A stretch of DNA of 64,000 bases, from the NCBI GenBank assembly GCA_963767245.1, contig CAVYDG010000022.1:1-64000 (forward strand). Direction: 5' to 3'. Below, one piece after another: positions 53,021 to 62,559 of the stretch. The notes under the pieces were generated by a model. The model was not told where the DNA came from and did no database searches. It saw nothing but the letters and a program-made list of their open reading frames with translations. Positions within the stretch are counted from its first letter, which is position 1. Every line of letters starts with the position of its first letter. The DNA is from Roseiarcus sp963767245 (lineage in GTDB: Bacteria; Pseudomonadota; Alphaproteobacteria; Rhizobiales; Beijerinckiaceae). The translations under genes and the position numbers were made by a program.

Positions 53021-54160
53021 TCACCAGCGGCGGCGGCGCCAAATGAGGTTCGTGCTCACCGCGTAGTTCCAGACGACGCTCAGAAACGCGCCGGCGAGTC
53101 CGGCGAGCCACCAGGTCTGATCGGTGCTGTAGAGCCAGGAGGCGACGTCGATGTTGGCTAGAGCCCCGACCCCGCACCCCAGCGCAAAGGCCAGGAAGCC
53201 GGCGACCATGCCAAGACCATGGAATTGATAAGGCCGGTAAGTGATTTCATTGTTCAGGATGAAATTGCTGCCCATCGCGACGATCGTGGCGATCAGTTGC
53301 CCGGCGTCAAAGGTCAACATTCCAAACCAGTGAAGGACGGCCCAGAGCGTGGCGATGTGCACGATGAGACCCCCCGCGCCGATCGAGGCGAACAGGACAA
53401 ATCTTATCGGCAGAACGCCGGCGGTCGCGTGGTGAACGACCAGGCCAAGGAAATCGATGCCGACCAGGGGCGTAAGTTTGGACTTGCCCGCGTTGCGCTT
53501 GCGAAACATGTAAGGGACTTCGACAATCTCGAGACCGCCGCGGGCCGACAGAATAACGTCGACCAGGATCTTGAAGCCATCGGGCGAAAGGCGCGGAGCG
53601 AGGCGAGAGACGATTTCGCGCCGAATCATGAAGAAACCGCTCATTGGATCGGCGACGGCCGCCCCGGCGATTCGTCTGAAGAACCAGGCTCCCATATCGC
53701 TCAGCGCCTGGCGCGCCGGGGAAAGGCCGCCGCCTTCTCCCTGTCTCAGCCGGGCGCCGATCGCCAGATTGCCCGAGCCGTTGGCGAGCGCTTCGTACAT
53801 CTTCGGGAGGATCAACTCGTCGTGCTGAAGGTCGCCGTCGATGACGGCGACAAAGTCCGCGCTCGACGACATCCAGCCCTCGATGACCGCGCCGGCAAGA
53901 CCGGACCGATTGACCCGTCTCAGGCAGCGTATCCGTCGATCCTCAGCTGCGAGCGCAAAAGCGACGCTCGAAGTTCCATCGGGCGAGTCGTCATCGACGA
54001 CGATCATTTCCCACGGGACCCCGCTTAGCGCGTTTTTGGTGCGCTCGAAGAGGATGGGAATATTGGCCGATTCTTGATAGGTGGGGACGACGACCGACAG
54101 TGTCGGCCGCGACCACCCGGGCGTTTCATCGTTTGCCATTCCACGCCACGCCCGCTTCAT
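53021..54160 (-). CDS. Polyprenol-phosphate glycosyltransferase (GT2) fused to a GtrA-like membrane domain
   Basis: 379 residues from ATG 54160 (54139 also possible). GT2 domain: V-V-P-T-Y-Q-E-S-A-N, D-D-D-S-P-D-G-T and the DxD-type V-I-D-G-D-L-Q-H-D near residue 112, as in dolichol-phosphate mannosyltransferases. From about 250 there are four membrane helices of GtrA type. It loads a sugar onto undecaprenyl phosphate on the inner face. The 16-bp-spaced upstream gene is an ArnT-like transferase that would use this lipid-linked sugar, so the two form a surface-glycan modification pair. Confidence 0.92.
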   Translation of the reverse strand: MKRAWRGMANDETPGWSRPTLSVVVPTYQESANIPILFERTKNALSGVPWEMIVVDDDSPDGTSSVAFALAAEDRRIRCLRRVNRSGLAGAVIEGWMSSSADFVAVIDGDLQHDELILPKMYEALANGSGNLAIGARLRQGEGGGLSPARQALSDMGAWFFRRIAGAAVADPMSGFFMIRREIVSRLAPRLSPDGFKILVDVILSARGGLEIVEVPYMFRKRNAGKSKLTPLVGIDFLGLVVHHATAGVLPIRFVLFASIGAGGLIVHIATLWAVLHWFGMLTFDAGQLIATIVAMGSNFILNNEITYRPYQFHGLGMVAGFLAFALGCGVGALANIDVASWLYSTDQTWWLAGLAGAFLSVVWNYAVSTNLIWRRRRW

Positions 54161-54176
54161 TCGGCGTCGATGAAAG

Positions 54177-55718
54177 CTATCTGCCGGTCGCGCCCGGATA
54201 AGACAGGGGAAGCCTTCGCGTCAAGCCGGTGGCGGGGATGAACGCGAGACTGACTTCGGCGCGCCCGCCACGACCGAGCGTCTGGAACTGGGGTTGTCCC
54301 AGCGCGGCAAAATAGGGCCCGGCGAGTGCGAGAGCAGACTCGAGATCGGCGACCGGCGTGACAATGACGCCGCTCCGCCCAACGAAACTCGCGCTGTCGT
54401 CCAGGAACGCCCAGCCTCGAGGATCGTTTGAGAGCACGAAAACAGGGGTCTGACGCCCAAGGGCGAGCGCGATCTTTCCCGCGTTCGACCATTTCATGGC
54501 GATGACGAAGCTCGGCGCCGGATCAAAGATCGGCGCCTTCCTCAGCCCGCGCCAGTCGAACGCCTCCAGCATCGGATCGGCAAGGCCAGACCCCGCGGTC
54601 AATGCCAGCCAGGGCCAGCCTGTCGACGCTTGCAGGATCGCAGCTCCGGCGATCGCCGTCAGCAGGACCGACGAAACCACGGCCCACCGGCGAAGCGCGT
54701 GGGCCGAGACGCCGAACTGCTTGACCCACGTCCCCATCAGGACGAAGGCGAAGAACCAACCTGGCATCGTCCAATGCGGTTGTCCGCGCCCGCCCCATAG
54801 TGGGATCAAGGTGAAGAGAGCGATCGGCGGCAGGCTCAGGCAAAGCAGGAAGAGGCGGCGCTCGTCGCCGCGTTGACGGAACGCGTTCGCCAGGGCGGCA
54901 ACCAGCGGGACAAATATCCACGGCGACAGAAAAGCGATTTGGCCGAGGATCATGATCATGAGCTGCGCCGGACGCAGTGTGCCCGCGGGGACGCCGCGGC
55001 CGCCCTGAAACTCGAATGACACCCAGCCGTGCTGCGCGTTCCACACGATGACCGGCGTTATCATCGCCAGCGCTATGATGGCGGCGGCGTATGGAGCCGG
55101 ATGTTTGAGCCAACGGCGCTGGTCGGGCGACAGCAGCACGAACGCCACCAATCCCCCGGCAGTCAGAACGGCGCTGTATTTTGACAGTCCCGCCAACCCC
55201 AGGCCGCCGCCGACGACGAGCCAAAGACGCCACGCGGAAGCCTGGTCGAGCGGTTGATCGAAGAACAGACGAGCCGCCGCGAACGCGGCCAGCGCCAAGC
55301 CAAACAGCAGTGGGCCGTCGGGAACGACCCAACTGCCGGCCGAGGCGAAGAAAAAGGGCGTAACATTCAGGGCAAAAAGCGCAATCAGCCCCGCCTGCGG
55401 ATCAAACAGTCCGCTTGTCAGTCGGTAGCAGATCCAACCGGTGGCGAAGAAGAGCGCGACGAAGGGGACGCGTGCGACCGCATTCTCGCCGACCGCGAGA
55501 GCGGTGAAATGGGCGATCCACAGATGCAGTGGAGGGTGATCGAAATAAGAAAGACCCAGCTGGCGCGAAATCGCGATCGTATAGCTTTCGTCAATCCCCA
55601 ACCCGATCGAGAATGCAAAGGCCAGACGCGCGACGAGAAAGCCCGCGAGGATTGTGAAAGCGAGCCGATCGTTCCCGGCGTTCGGCCTCCAGCCGCCAGG
55701 CGTCGAGATCAAAGTCAT
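54177..55718 (-). CDS. ArnT/PMT-like membrane glycosyltransferase (GT39/GT83)
   Basis: 513 residues, about 11-12 membrane helices. The first periplasmic loop has the catalytic G-I-D-E-S-Y-T and S-Y-F-D-H-P-P-L-H, as in lipid-A or protein sugar transferases of the GT-C fold, followed by a C-terminal periplasmic domain. It would transfer a sugar from a polyprenyl-phosphate donor, probably made by the GT2/GtrA protein downstream, to lipid A or another envelope acceptor. Confidence 0.9.
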   Translation of the reverse strand: MTLISTPGGWRPNAGNDRLAFTILAGFLVARLAFAFSIGLGIDESYTIAISRQLGLSYFDHPPLHLWIAHFTALAVGENAVARVPFVALFFATGWICYRLTSGLFDPQAGLIALFALNVTPFFFASAGSWVVPDGPLLFGLALAAFAAARLFFDQPLDQASAWRLWLVVGGGLGLAGLSKYSAVLTAGGLVAFVLLSPDQRRWLKHPAPYAAAIIALAMITPVIVWNAQHGWVSFEFQGGRGVPAGTLRPAQLMIMILGQIAFLSPWIFVPLVAALANAFRQRGDERRLFLLCLSLPPIALFTLIPLWGGRGQPHWTMPGWFFAFVLMGTWVKQFGVSAHALRRWAVVSSVLLTAIAGAAILQASTGWPWLALTAGSGLADPMLEAFDWRGLRKAPIFDPAPSFVIAMKWSNAGKIALALGRQTPVFVLSNDPRGWAFLDDSASFVGRSGVIVTPVADLESALALAGPYFAALGQPQFQTLGRGGRAEVSLAFIPATGLTRRLPLSYPGATGR

Positions 55719-55760
55719 AGGGCGCCAGGCTGAGACGGTGCGGTTCTCTTATACGTCGAA

Positions 55761-56624
55761 CTAATGGATGGCGGTTGCCTCGACCCACCAATCCGGGCGT
55801 TCTGCGGTGACAACGCGACGCGCCAGCGTCGCACTGCGACGATCTCCGAACAAGGCAAAGCAAGTCGCCCCCGATCCGGACATTCCTGTCGCGATAGCCG
55901 CCGGGATCCGCGCCAATCTCTCGCGTACGAGCGCGATTGCCGGCGCTATGCGGACCGCCGCGGCTTCCAGGTCGTTCCGGCCCGAGGCGAGAAAATCCAG
56001 GATGGCCGTACTGTCCCCCAACGAATCGAACGACTGCGCGGACGATTTCAGGCTTGAGCCCGGCGCAAGCCCGAGCGCAGCGAAGACCTTGGGGGTCGGC
56101 GCCTGAACCTGAGGGTTGACGAGCACGGCGAAAATCCTTGGCAGCGGAATCAGCGGACCAAGTTGATCGCCGACACCGGTCATCATTCGCGCCCGCGGAC
56201 AAAGGCAGGCGAGAACGTCCGCTCCCGTCGCCTTGGCCGCATCGCGCACTCGTGGATCGTCGACCGACAAACCCGCCGCGTCGGCAAGCAACCGCAAGGC
56301 CGCCGCGGCGTCAGCGGACCCTCCGCCGAGCCCGGCCGCGGCCGGCAATCGCTTGACCAACCGGAACCGGCCGAGCTCAAGCTCGGGCACACACGCCGCG
56401 AGCGCGCGCGAGGCGCGCAAGACCAGATTCTCGTCGACCGGGCCAGCCTCGCCCGCTCGCGGACCGAGAAGCTCGAGAACGGGATCGCGGCCAGGCTCGA
56501 ACGAAACCCAGTCGCAGAGCCCGGCAAACGCCACCAGGCTCTCGAGTTCATGATAACCGTCGGCGCGACGTCCAACCACGCGCAACGTCAGATTGATCTT
56601 CGCCGGCGCGCGCAGCCATCGCAT
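55761..56624 (-). CDS. ispE: 4-diphosphocytidyl-2-C-methyl-D-erythritol kinase
   Basis: 287 residues. Starts R-A-P-A-K-I-N-L-T-L-R-V, with D-G-Y-H-E-L-E-S and the GHMP ATP loop P-A-A-A-G-L-G-G-G-S-A-D-A-A, and ends with G-M-S-G-S-G-A-T-C-F. Phosphorylates CDP-methylerythritol in the MEP pathway of isoprenoid synthesis, cytosolic. It follows the TPR protein gene by 19 bp on the same strand, a neighbourhood seen in other alphaproteobacteria. Confidence 0.95.
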   Translation of the reverse strand: MRWLRAPAKINLTLRVVGRRADGYHELESLVAFAGLCDWVSFEPGRDPVLELLGPRAGEAGPVDENLVLRASRALAACVPELELGRFRLVKRLPAAAGLGGGSADAAAALRLLADAAGLSVDDPRVRDAAKATGADVLACLCPRARMMTGVGDQLGPLIPLPRIFAVLVNPQVQAPTPKVFAALGLAPGSSLKSSAQSFDSLGDSTAILDFLASGRNDLEAAAVRIAPAIALVRERLARIPAAIATGMSGSGATCFALFGDRRSATLARRVVTAERPDWWVEATAIH

Positions 56625-56643
56625 TGGGCCTATCGCCGCAACC

Positions 56644-58407
56644 TCAACCCCCGCCTTCCTTCTGCGCCGAAGTGTTGGGCGCGGCGGTATCGGTCGTAAG
56701 GTCCGGAAGCCCCAACTCGATCTTTTTCAGGATCGCCGGCAGATCTTCCGGATCCGGGCCCATGTCCCGGGCGTGATTCCATTGAAAGTGCGCCTCAATG
56801 CGGCGGTTGACCCGCCAATAGGCATCCCCCAAGTGATCATTAAGGACCGGATCCGCCGGCTTCAGGTCGATCGCCTTTTCGAGGGTCTGGGCCGCTTCCT
56901 GATACTGTCCCAATTTGTAGTGAGCCCACCCCAGACTATCGACGATATAGCCGTCATTCGGCTGCAACTCCACGGCCCGGCGGAGCATCTTGAACGCCTC
57001 TTCCAGATTGAGCCCTTTGTCGACCCAGGAATAGCCGAGATAGTTCAGGACCAGTGGTTGATCCGGGTTGAGCTCCAGGGCCTTCTTGAAATCCGCCTCC
57101 GCCTTCGGCCATTGATTTGATCGCTCGTAACAAATGCCGCGGAAATAGAAGAGCGTCCAGTTCTCGCGTTGCGGTATCGCGACGGCTGCGATCGCCTGGT
57201 CATAGGTCGCCGCCGCCTCTACATATTTCTTGGCGGACCGTTGCAACTCGGCCAATGCGCTCAGGGTTTCGACATCATGCGGCCGCTCGGCGACGATTTG
57301 GGTGAGGCGCTGCGTAGCCTCGTCGGCCTTTCCCATACTATCGAGTTCGAGCGCGATCTGGATATCGGCGCCCAATTTCAGCGGCGACGACGCCGGCACG
57401 ATCTGGTAGGCGGCAACGACCTGGTCGCCTTGCTTCAGCTGCTCGAAAAGGCTGGCAAGCGTCACCGCTGTCAGATCGTTCGACGGCCGGAGGTAGAGCG
57501 ACAATCGCAGGTAGACGAGCGCTGGAAGTTCGTCCCCCTGGCGGCTCCCCGCGCTGCCGAGCCCATAGAGCGCCTCTGCCGCGCCCTCTTTCGCGTCATG
57601 AATGAGCGGCTGCAGAGACTTATTTGCCTTCAGGTTCCCAAGCGCTCGTTCGATTAGCGGATGATGGGGAATGACGACCGAGAAATCCTGGTAGACCTTC
57701 GTCGCTCCGGCCACGTCGCCTTGCGCGTCCAACAGTCGCGCGTAAGCGTCGGCGAAGCGGAGGCTGTTCTTGTCATTCTCATACGCCGACTTGAGCCTCC
57801 GCTGCGCCTCCACGGGATTCCCGAGCAGATTGGCGATCAGTCCGGCGTGATGGTCTCGAAAAGCGAGGACTGAAGGGTCGCGAATGCGGTCGAGCGTATC
57901 GAGCGCATGGCGGAGGTCGGACTGCCCCGCATAGGACCAAGCCGTCAGCAGCGCGGTCGTCACATCGCGCGCGCGCGTAGCTTCCCCGCTCGCGAGGTGA
58001 GCGCGGGCGGCGGCGAATTGTCCTTGATCGATATCGTGAACCGCGAGAGACAGGCGCGCCAAGCTATTGCCTGGGTCGCGCATGAGCAGCCGATCCGCGA
58101 GCGCATTGGCGCTCGGTTCGTCGCCATTGGAGAGCGCCGCCGCGAAGGCGCGCTCGAGCAGATCGGGATTTCGGGGATCAGCTCGGAGGGCCTCCCGGTA
58201 GTAGACTTCCGCAGCCAGAGTGTCCCGATCCGAGCTGGCGATCAACGCCGACAGATAGTTGCCGGGTTGGCTGTCGCCGATCTCGAGTTTCTCCGATCCG
58301 ACGTCGGTCTCGGAAACTGCGGCCGAGGCGGCGCCGCCAGCGGCCGACAGGCCTAGGGCCAAGAAAAGGGCCGCCGGCTGCATCCAAACTTTCGATCGGC
58401 TCTGCAT
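56644..58407 (-). CDS. Exported tetratricopeptide-repeat protein
   Basis: 587 residues from ATG 58407; the frame is open further upstream but a signal peptide (M-Q-S-R-S-K-V-W-M-Q-P-A-A-L-F-L) starts here and ends near A-A-S-A-A. The rest is a superhelix of about 10-12 TPR units, the clearest being the last ones, Y-L-G-Y-S-W-V-D-K-G-L and V-D-S-L-G-W-A-H-Y-K-L-G. Periplasmic or outer-membrane-facing scaffold; partners unknown. It lies between ETF-QO and ispE, as commonly seen in Hyphomicrobiales. Confidence 0.92.
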   Translation of the reverse strand: MQSRSKVWMQPAALFLALGLSAAGGAASAAVSETDVGSEKLEIGDSQPGNYLSALIASSDRDTLAAEVYYREALRADPRNPDLLERAFAAALSNGDEPSANALADRLLMRDPGNSLARLSLAVHDIDQGQFAAARAHLASGEATRARDVTTALLTAWSYAGQSDLRHALDTLDRIRDPSVLAFRDHHAGLIANLLGNPVEAQRRLKSAYENDKNSLRFADAYARLLDAQGDVAGATKVYQDFSVVIPHHPLIERALGNLKANKSLQPLIHDAKEGAAEALYGLGSAGSRQGDELPALVYLRLSLYLRPSNDLTAVTLASLFEQLKQGDQVVAAYQIVPASSPLKLGADIQIALELDSMGKADEATQRLTQIVAERPHDVETLSALAELQRSAKKYVEAAATYDQAIAAVAIPQRENWTLFYFRGICYERSNQWPKAEADFKKALELNPDQPLVLNYLGYSWVDKGLNLEEAFKMLRRAVELQPNDGYIVDSLGWAHYKLGQYQEAAQTLEKAIDLKPADPVLNDHLGDAYWRVNRRIEAHFQWNHARDMGPDPEDLPAILKKIELGLPDLTTDTAAPNTSAQKEGGG

Positions 58408-58555
58408 GTCTCGCGCTTTCCCAAGTTTATCAGTCAAATAACAGGGCGTCGGACAGGCGGCGCAGGACGCCGCCTTGCCCTCACCAAGGAACCACACGCG
58501 AATCCTCCGTGCAAACCCTTGCTTGCAGTCGAAAGCGGCGATTTTGCGCCGCAAC

Positions 58556-60232
58556 TCAAAGATCGGGATAATTCGGCCCTCCGCCGCCTTCCGGCGGGGT
58601 CCATTCGATGTTCTTCGCCGGGTCCTTGATGTCGCAAGTTTTGCAATGGACGCAATTCTGGGCGTTGATTACGAACCGGGGCTCCGCGCGAGTGGCCTCG
58701 TTCGCGTACGCCACCTCGTAAACGCCGGCTGGGCAATAGAGTTGCGCCGGCTCACCGTAGCGAGGAAGATTGTCGCGGATCGGCGCGTCCGAGTCATGCA
58801 GACGAAGATGGATCGGCTGATCCTCTTCATGGTTGGTGTTGGAAAGATAAACCGACGATGGTTTATCAAATGTTAGGATCCCGTCCGGTTTCGGGTAAGC
58901 GATCGGGGTCACCTCGGACAACGGCTTCAGCGTATCGCTGTCCGGCTTGCCATGCTTTAGAGTGCCAAAAATCGACGATTTGAACAATGCGTTGGTCCAC
59001 ATGTCCAGGCCGCCTAGCCCAACGCCGAGAATCAGACCGTATCGCGACCAGAGCGGCTTGACATTTCGTACGTTGTAAAGATCGCGTCCGATCTCCGTAT
59101 CTCGCCAGGAATTCTCATAGTCGGCGAGTTCGTCATTCGCCCGACCGGCGGCCAGCGCCGCGTGCGCCGTCTCGGCGGCCAGCATTCCTGACAGTATGGC
59201 GTTATGGGAGCCCTTGATGCGGGCGAAATTCACAAAACCTGCCGAGCAGCCAATGAGCGCGCCGCCAGGAAAGACCAGTTTCGGCGCCGACTGCCAACCT
59301 CCCGAGGCGATCACGCGCGCGCCATAGGCTATTCGTTTGCCGCCGTCGAAGGTCCCGCGCACGAGCGGATGAGTTTTGAAGCGTTGAAATTCGTCAAACG
59401 GGGAGAGCGTCGGGTTCTCGTAGTTGAGGTGGACCACAAACCCGACTGAAACGAGTTGGTCGCCATAGTGATAGAGAAATGAGCCGCCGCTCGCGCCCTT
59501 CGACAACGGCCAGCCAAACGTGTGGCGGACGAGGCCCGGCGAAAATCTGTCGTCGGCGACCTGCCACAATTCCTTGAGGCCGATGCCGTACTTCTGCGAC
59601 CCGCTGGTCGAATCAAGCCCGTACCGGGCGACCGCGTGTTTCGACAGCGAGCCGCGCGCGCCTTCCGCAAGCATGACATATTTGCCAAGCAACTCCATCC
59701 CGCGCGTGAACCCGGCTTTCGGATGACCATCCCGGCCGACGCCCATGTCTCCAGTCGCGATGCCGACGGCTTCCCCCTTGTCGCCGATGAGAAGCTCGGT
59801 CGCCGCGAATCCGGGATAGATTTCGACCCCGAGCGCCTCGGCGCGCGCGCCGAGCCAGCGCGCGATTGCGCCGAGCGAGCCGATAAAGTTGCCGTGGTTG
59901 CCCATCAGTTTCGGCATCGCCCAATTGGGCAATCGGACGGCCGCTTTTTCGGTCAGAAAATAGAATTGATCGGCGGCGACCTGAGTCTTAAGCGGGCATT
60001 CTGGATCCGAGCGCCAGTCGGGCGTCAGCCGGTCAAGCCCGATCGGATCGATCACGGCGCCCGAGAGGATATGCGCGCCGACCGTCGAGCCCTTTTCCAC
60101 AATCACGACAGAAGTGTCGGGATCGAGCAATTTGAGCCGGATCGCTGCGGCGAGGCCCGCGGGACCCGCGCCGACGATCACTACATCGTATTCCATCGAT
60201 TTGCGCGCGGGCAGTGCCGGATCGTCAGCCAT
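58556..60232 (-). CDS. Electron transfer flavoprotein-ubiquinone oxidoreductase
   Basis: 558 residues from ATG 60232. FAD motif V-V-I-V-G-A-G-P-A-G-L, the quinone-site region G-W-P-L-S-K-G-A-S-G-G-S-F-L-Y-H, and a C-terminal 4Fe-4S domain with Cys in L-Y-C-P-A-G-V-Y and N-C-V-H-C-K-T-C-D-I-K-D-P. Passes electrons from fatty-acid and amino-acid dehydrogenases, via ETF, to the membrane quinone pool. Divergent from a uracil-DNA glycosylase gene, a frequent arrangement in alphaproteobacteria. Confidence 0.96.
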   Translation of the reverse strand: MADDPALPARKSMEYDVVIVGAGPAGLAAAIRLKLLDPDTSVVIVEKGSTVGAHILSGAVIDPIGLDRLTPDWRSDPECPLKTQVAADQFYFLTEKAAVRLPNWAMPKLMGNHGNFIGSLGAIARWLGARAEALGVEIYPGFAATELLIGDKGEAVGIATGDMGVGRDGHPKAGFTRGMELLGKYVMLAEGARGSLSKHAVARYGLDSTSGSQKYGIGLKELWQVADDRFSPGLVRHTFGWPLSKGASGGSFLYHYGDQLVSVGFVVHLNYENPTLSPFDEFQRFKTHPLVRGTFDGGKRIAYGARVIASGGWQSAPKLVFPGGALIGCSAGFVNFARIKGSHNAILSGMLAAETAHAALAAGRANDELADYENSWRDTEIGRDLYNVRNVKPLWSRYGLILGVGLGGLDMWTNALFKSSIFGTLKHGKPDSDTLKPLSEVTPIAYPKPDGILTFDKPSSVYLSNTNHEEDQPIHLRLHDSDAPIRDNLPRYGEPAQLYCPAGVYEVAYANEATRAEPRFVINAQNCVHCKTCDIKDPAKNIEWTPPEGGGGPNYPDL

Positions 60233-60280
60233 TGTCCCCTGGATATCTTCGTGTCGACCGGCCCCCGATTCCCGCAGACG

Positions 60281-61210
60281 ATGCGGTCCGGGGCCGTTCA
60301 TGATAGTTTGCCTTGGCGCGGGCGCCAAGCATCGGCGCGAGGGTGGACCTTCTTGTCGTCGACCAACGATTTACGTCGTCTTTCGTCAGACCCGATCCGG
60401 GCCGCAGAAACGCTGAGGTGGTGGGTTGGGGCGGGCGTCGACGCGGCGATCGACGAAACGCCGCATGACCGTTTCGCCGAAAGCGCCGGCGCGGATCGGC
60501 TCGCCGGGCCGAATGCCCCGGCGCGCGAGCCTGCGCCGACAGCGCCCGAAACCGGCCCGCCCGAGCGCCCGAGCGGCCGCGGCAAACCGCCGGAAGCAGC
60601 GGAGACTGCGGCTCGCGCGCTCGCTGAAGGGGCGACCGATCTCGAGATGTTGCGGTCCGCTATGGCGGAGTTCGACGGCTGCGCATTGAAACGAACCGCG
60701 ATCCAACTCGTGTTTTCGGATGGCGTCGCCGGGTCGCGCCTGATGCTTGTCGGCGAGGCCCCTGGTGGCGACGAAGATCGGATCGGCCGCCCGTTCGTCG
60801 GCAGGGCAGGACAATTGCTGGATCGGATGCTTGGCGCCATCGGGCTCGATCGGCGGAGCGTGTACATCGCCAACGTCGTTCCGTGGCGTCCGCCGGGCAA
60901 TCGAACCCCAACGCTACAGGAGACCCAGGCGTGTCTGCCCTTCATCCGGCGGCAGATCGACCTTGCCGATCCCGAGTTCCTGGTCTGTCTCGGCGGCTCC
61001 GCGGTCCAGACCCTGCTGGGGGTCCAGGGAGGGATTACCCGGGTCCGGGGCTCGTGGTTCGACTTCCAGCGCAAGAGCGGCCGGCCGATCAGGGCGCTCG
61101 CTATGTTCCATCCCGCTTACCTGCTCCGGCAGCCAGCGCAGAAGCGGCTTGCGTGGGCGGATATGCGGGCGCTTGCAGATGCGCTCAATAAGCAAGCCCG
61201 AGGAGACTGA
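60281..61210 (+). CDS. Uracil-DNA glycosylase, family 4-like
   Basis: 309 residues if ATG 60281 is used. TTG 60353, preceded by GAGGGTGGA, gives 285 residues and fits family starts better, so the start is uncertain. A Pro/Ala-rich linker runs to about residue 110. Motifs: G-C-A-L-K-R-T-A (cluster Cys), L-V-G-E-A-P-G-G-D-E-D (motif 1), N-V-V-P-W-R-P-P-G-N-R and A-M-F-H-P-A-Y-L-L-R (motif 2). Removes uracil from DNA. The much longer open frame starting at 59522 is antisense to ETF-QO. Confidence 0.9.
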   Translation: MRSGAVHDSLPWRGRQASARGWTFLSSTNDLRRLSSDPIRAAETLRWWVGAGVDAAIDETPHDRFAESAGADRLAGPNAPAREPAPTAPETGPPERPSGRGKPPEAAETAARALAEGATDLEMLRSAMAEFDGCALKRTAIQLVFSDGVAGSRLMLVGEAPGGDEDRIGRPFVGRAGQLLDRMLGAIGLDRRSVYIANVVPWRPPGNRTPTLQETQACLPFIRRQIDLADPEFLVCLGGSAVQTLLGVQGGITRVRGSWFDFQRKSGRPIRALAMFHPAYLLRQPAQKRLAWADMRALADALNKQARGD

Positions 61211-61242
61211 TGTGAATTCCCTTGCTTCCCTTGGCTCGCCCC

Positions 61243-62535
61243 TCAGACAATTCCGGACGACGAACCGACGACCGCAGGCCGCTCTTTCGCTTTGACCTTG
61301 CGGTAGTTCGACGCACGATAGACCGCGATCGGGTCGATCGCGCCGCCATTGCGCAACCGGGCCTCGGCCAGGATCGGCGATGCGTCGGCGACGAAGCCGG
61401 CCTTGAGAATGCGGTGAGCGAGCATGATGTCGTTTGCCTCTTGCGCACCGATGAGCGCCTGGCGGTCGACGATAAGCGCTTGCGCATAGGCGCGCTGCGC
61501 TTCGATCGCCGAAGCCATCAGGCTCTCGATCGGGTCGGTGACGTTGTGCGACTGATCGAGCATGTAGGCGGGATCAAAGCCCGCGGCGCCGCGCGCGCTC
61601 GCGTCGACGAGCTCATTGAACACCCGGAATAAACGAAACGGGTCGATCGATCCGGCGTCGAGATCGTCGTCGCCGTATTTCGAATCGTTGAAATGAAAGC
61701 CGGCCAGCCGCCCGGCGCGGATGAGCCGCGACACGATCTGCTCGATGTTGACGTTCGGCGCGTGGTGGCCGAGGTCGACGAGGCAATGGGCCTTCGGGCC
61801 CAGGGCCTGCGCCGCCATGAGGCTCGTTCCCCAGTCGGAGATCACCGTCGAGTAGAACGCCGGCTCGTTGAGCTTGTGTTCGAGGAACACCCGCCAGTCG
61901 CCTGGCAGGCGAGCGTAGACCTCGCTCATCGATTCGAGGTACCAGTCGAGCACGCGATTGAGGTCCGACTGGCCAGGAAAATTCGAGCCGTCGGCGATCC
62001 AGACCGTCAGCGCCTTCGACCCCAGCTTCACGCCAATTTCGATGCATTCGACGTTATGCGCCACCGCCTGATCGCGCACCGCCTTTTGGCTATGGCTGAG
62101 CGAACCAAATTTATAGGACAGTGTCTGGCCGGGCTGGTCTTGAAAGGTATTGGAATTGACTGCGTCGAAGCCGACACCGAGCGCCGACGCCCATTCGGCC
62201 AGCTCGCGATAGTCGTCGACCTTGTCCCATGGGAAATGGGGCGAGCAGGTTGGCGTTGCGCGCGTGAGCTGATGGATGGTCGCGCAATCCTCGAGTTTGT
62301 CGAAGATGCCGCGCGGTTCGCCGGGCCCGGGAAAGCGGGCAAAGCGGGTGCCGCCCGTTCCGACCCCCCAGGTTGGCAGGGCGACCGCGAAGGCGGCGAC
62401 CTTGGCCGTGATTGCCTCGATGTCGACTCCGGCGCGTCCAAGTCGCCGACCCAGCGCCCCATAATCCTCCGCCTGCGCGGCGGCGAGCCTCGCGTTCTCC
62501 TCGCCGATCAACGCCTCGGGGATACGATAGGACAT
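61243..62535 (-). CDS. rhaI: L-rhamnose isomerase (Pseudomonas/Rhizobium type)
   Basis: 430 residues from ATG 62535. TIM-barrel with metal ligands in F-L-E-H-K-L-N-E-P, L-V-D-L-G-H-H-A-P-N and F-H-F-N-D-S-K-Y-G-D-D-D, and the catalytic His in T-P-T-C-S-P-H-F-P-W. Turns L-rhamnose into L-rhamnulose. It follows the aldolase/dehydrogenase gene by 24 bp on the same strand, as in rhizobial rha operons. Relatives also isomerise other aldoses such as allose. Confidence 0.93.
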   Translation of the reverse strand: MSYRIPEALIGEENARLAAAQAEDYGALGRRLGRAGVDIEAITAKVAAFAVALPTWGVGTGGTRFARFPGPGEPRGIFDKLEDCATIHQLTRATPTCSPHFPWDKVDDYRELAEWASALGVGFDAVNSNTFQDQPGQTLSYKFGSLSHSQKAVRDQAVAHNVECIEIGVKLGSKALTVWIADGSNFPGQSDLNRVLDWYLESMSEVYARLPGDWRVFLEHKLNEPAFYSTVISDWGTSLMAAQALGPKAHCLVDLGHHAPNVNIEQIVSRLIRAGRLAGFHFNDSKYGDDDLDAGSIDPFRLFRVFNELVDASARGAAGFDPAYMLDQSHNVTDPIESLMASAIEAQRAYAQALIVDRQALIGAQEANDIMLAHRILKAGFVADASPILAEARLRNGGAIDPIAVYRASNYRKVKAKERPAVVGSSSGIV

Positions 62536-62559
62536 GGGCGGTTCCTCTGTGTCGCCTGC

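Noticed and set aside
59522..60280. A long N-terminal extension of the uracil-DNA glycosylase frame
   Set aside because: This part is antisense to the ETF-QO gene; family length and motifs put the real start at 60281 or 60353.
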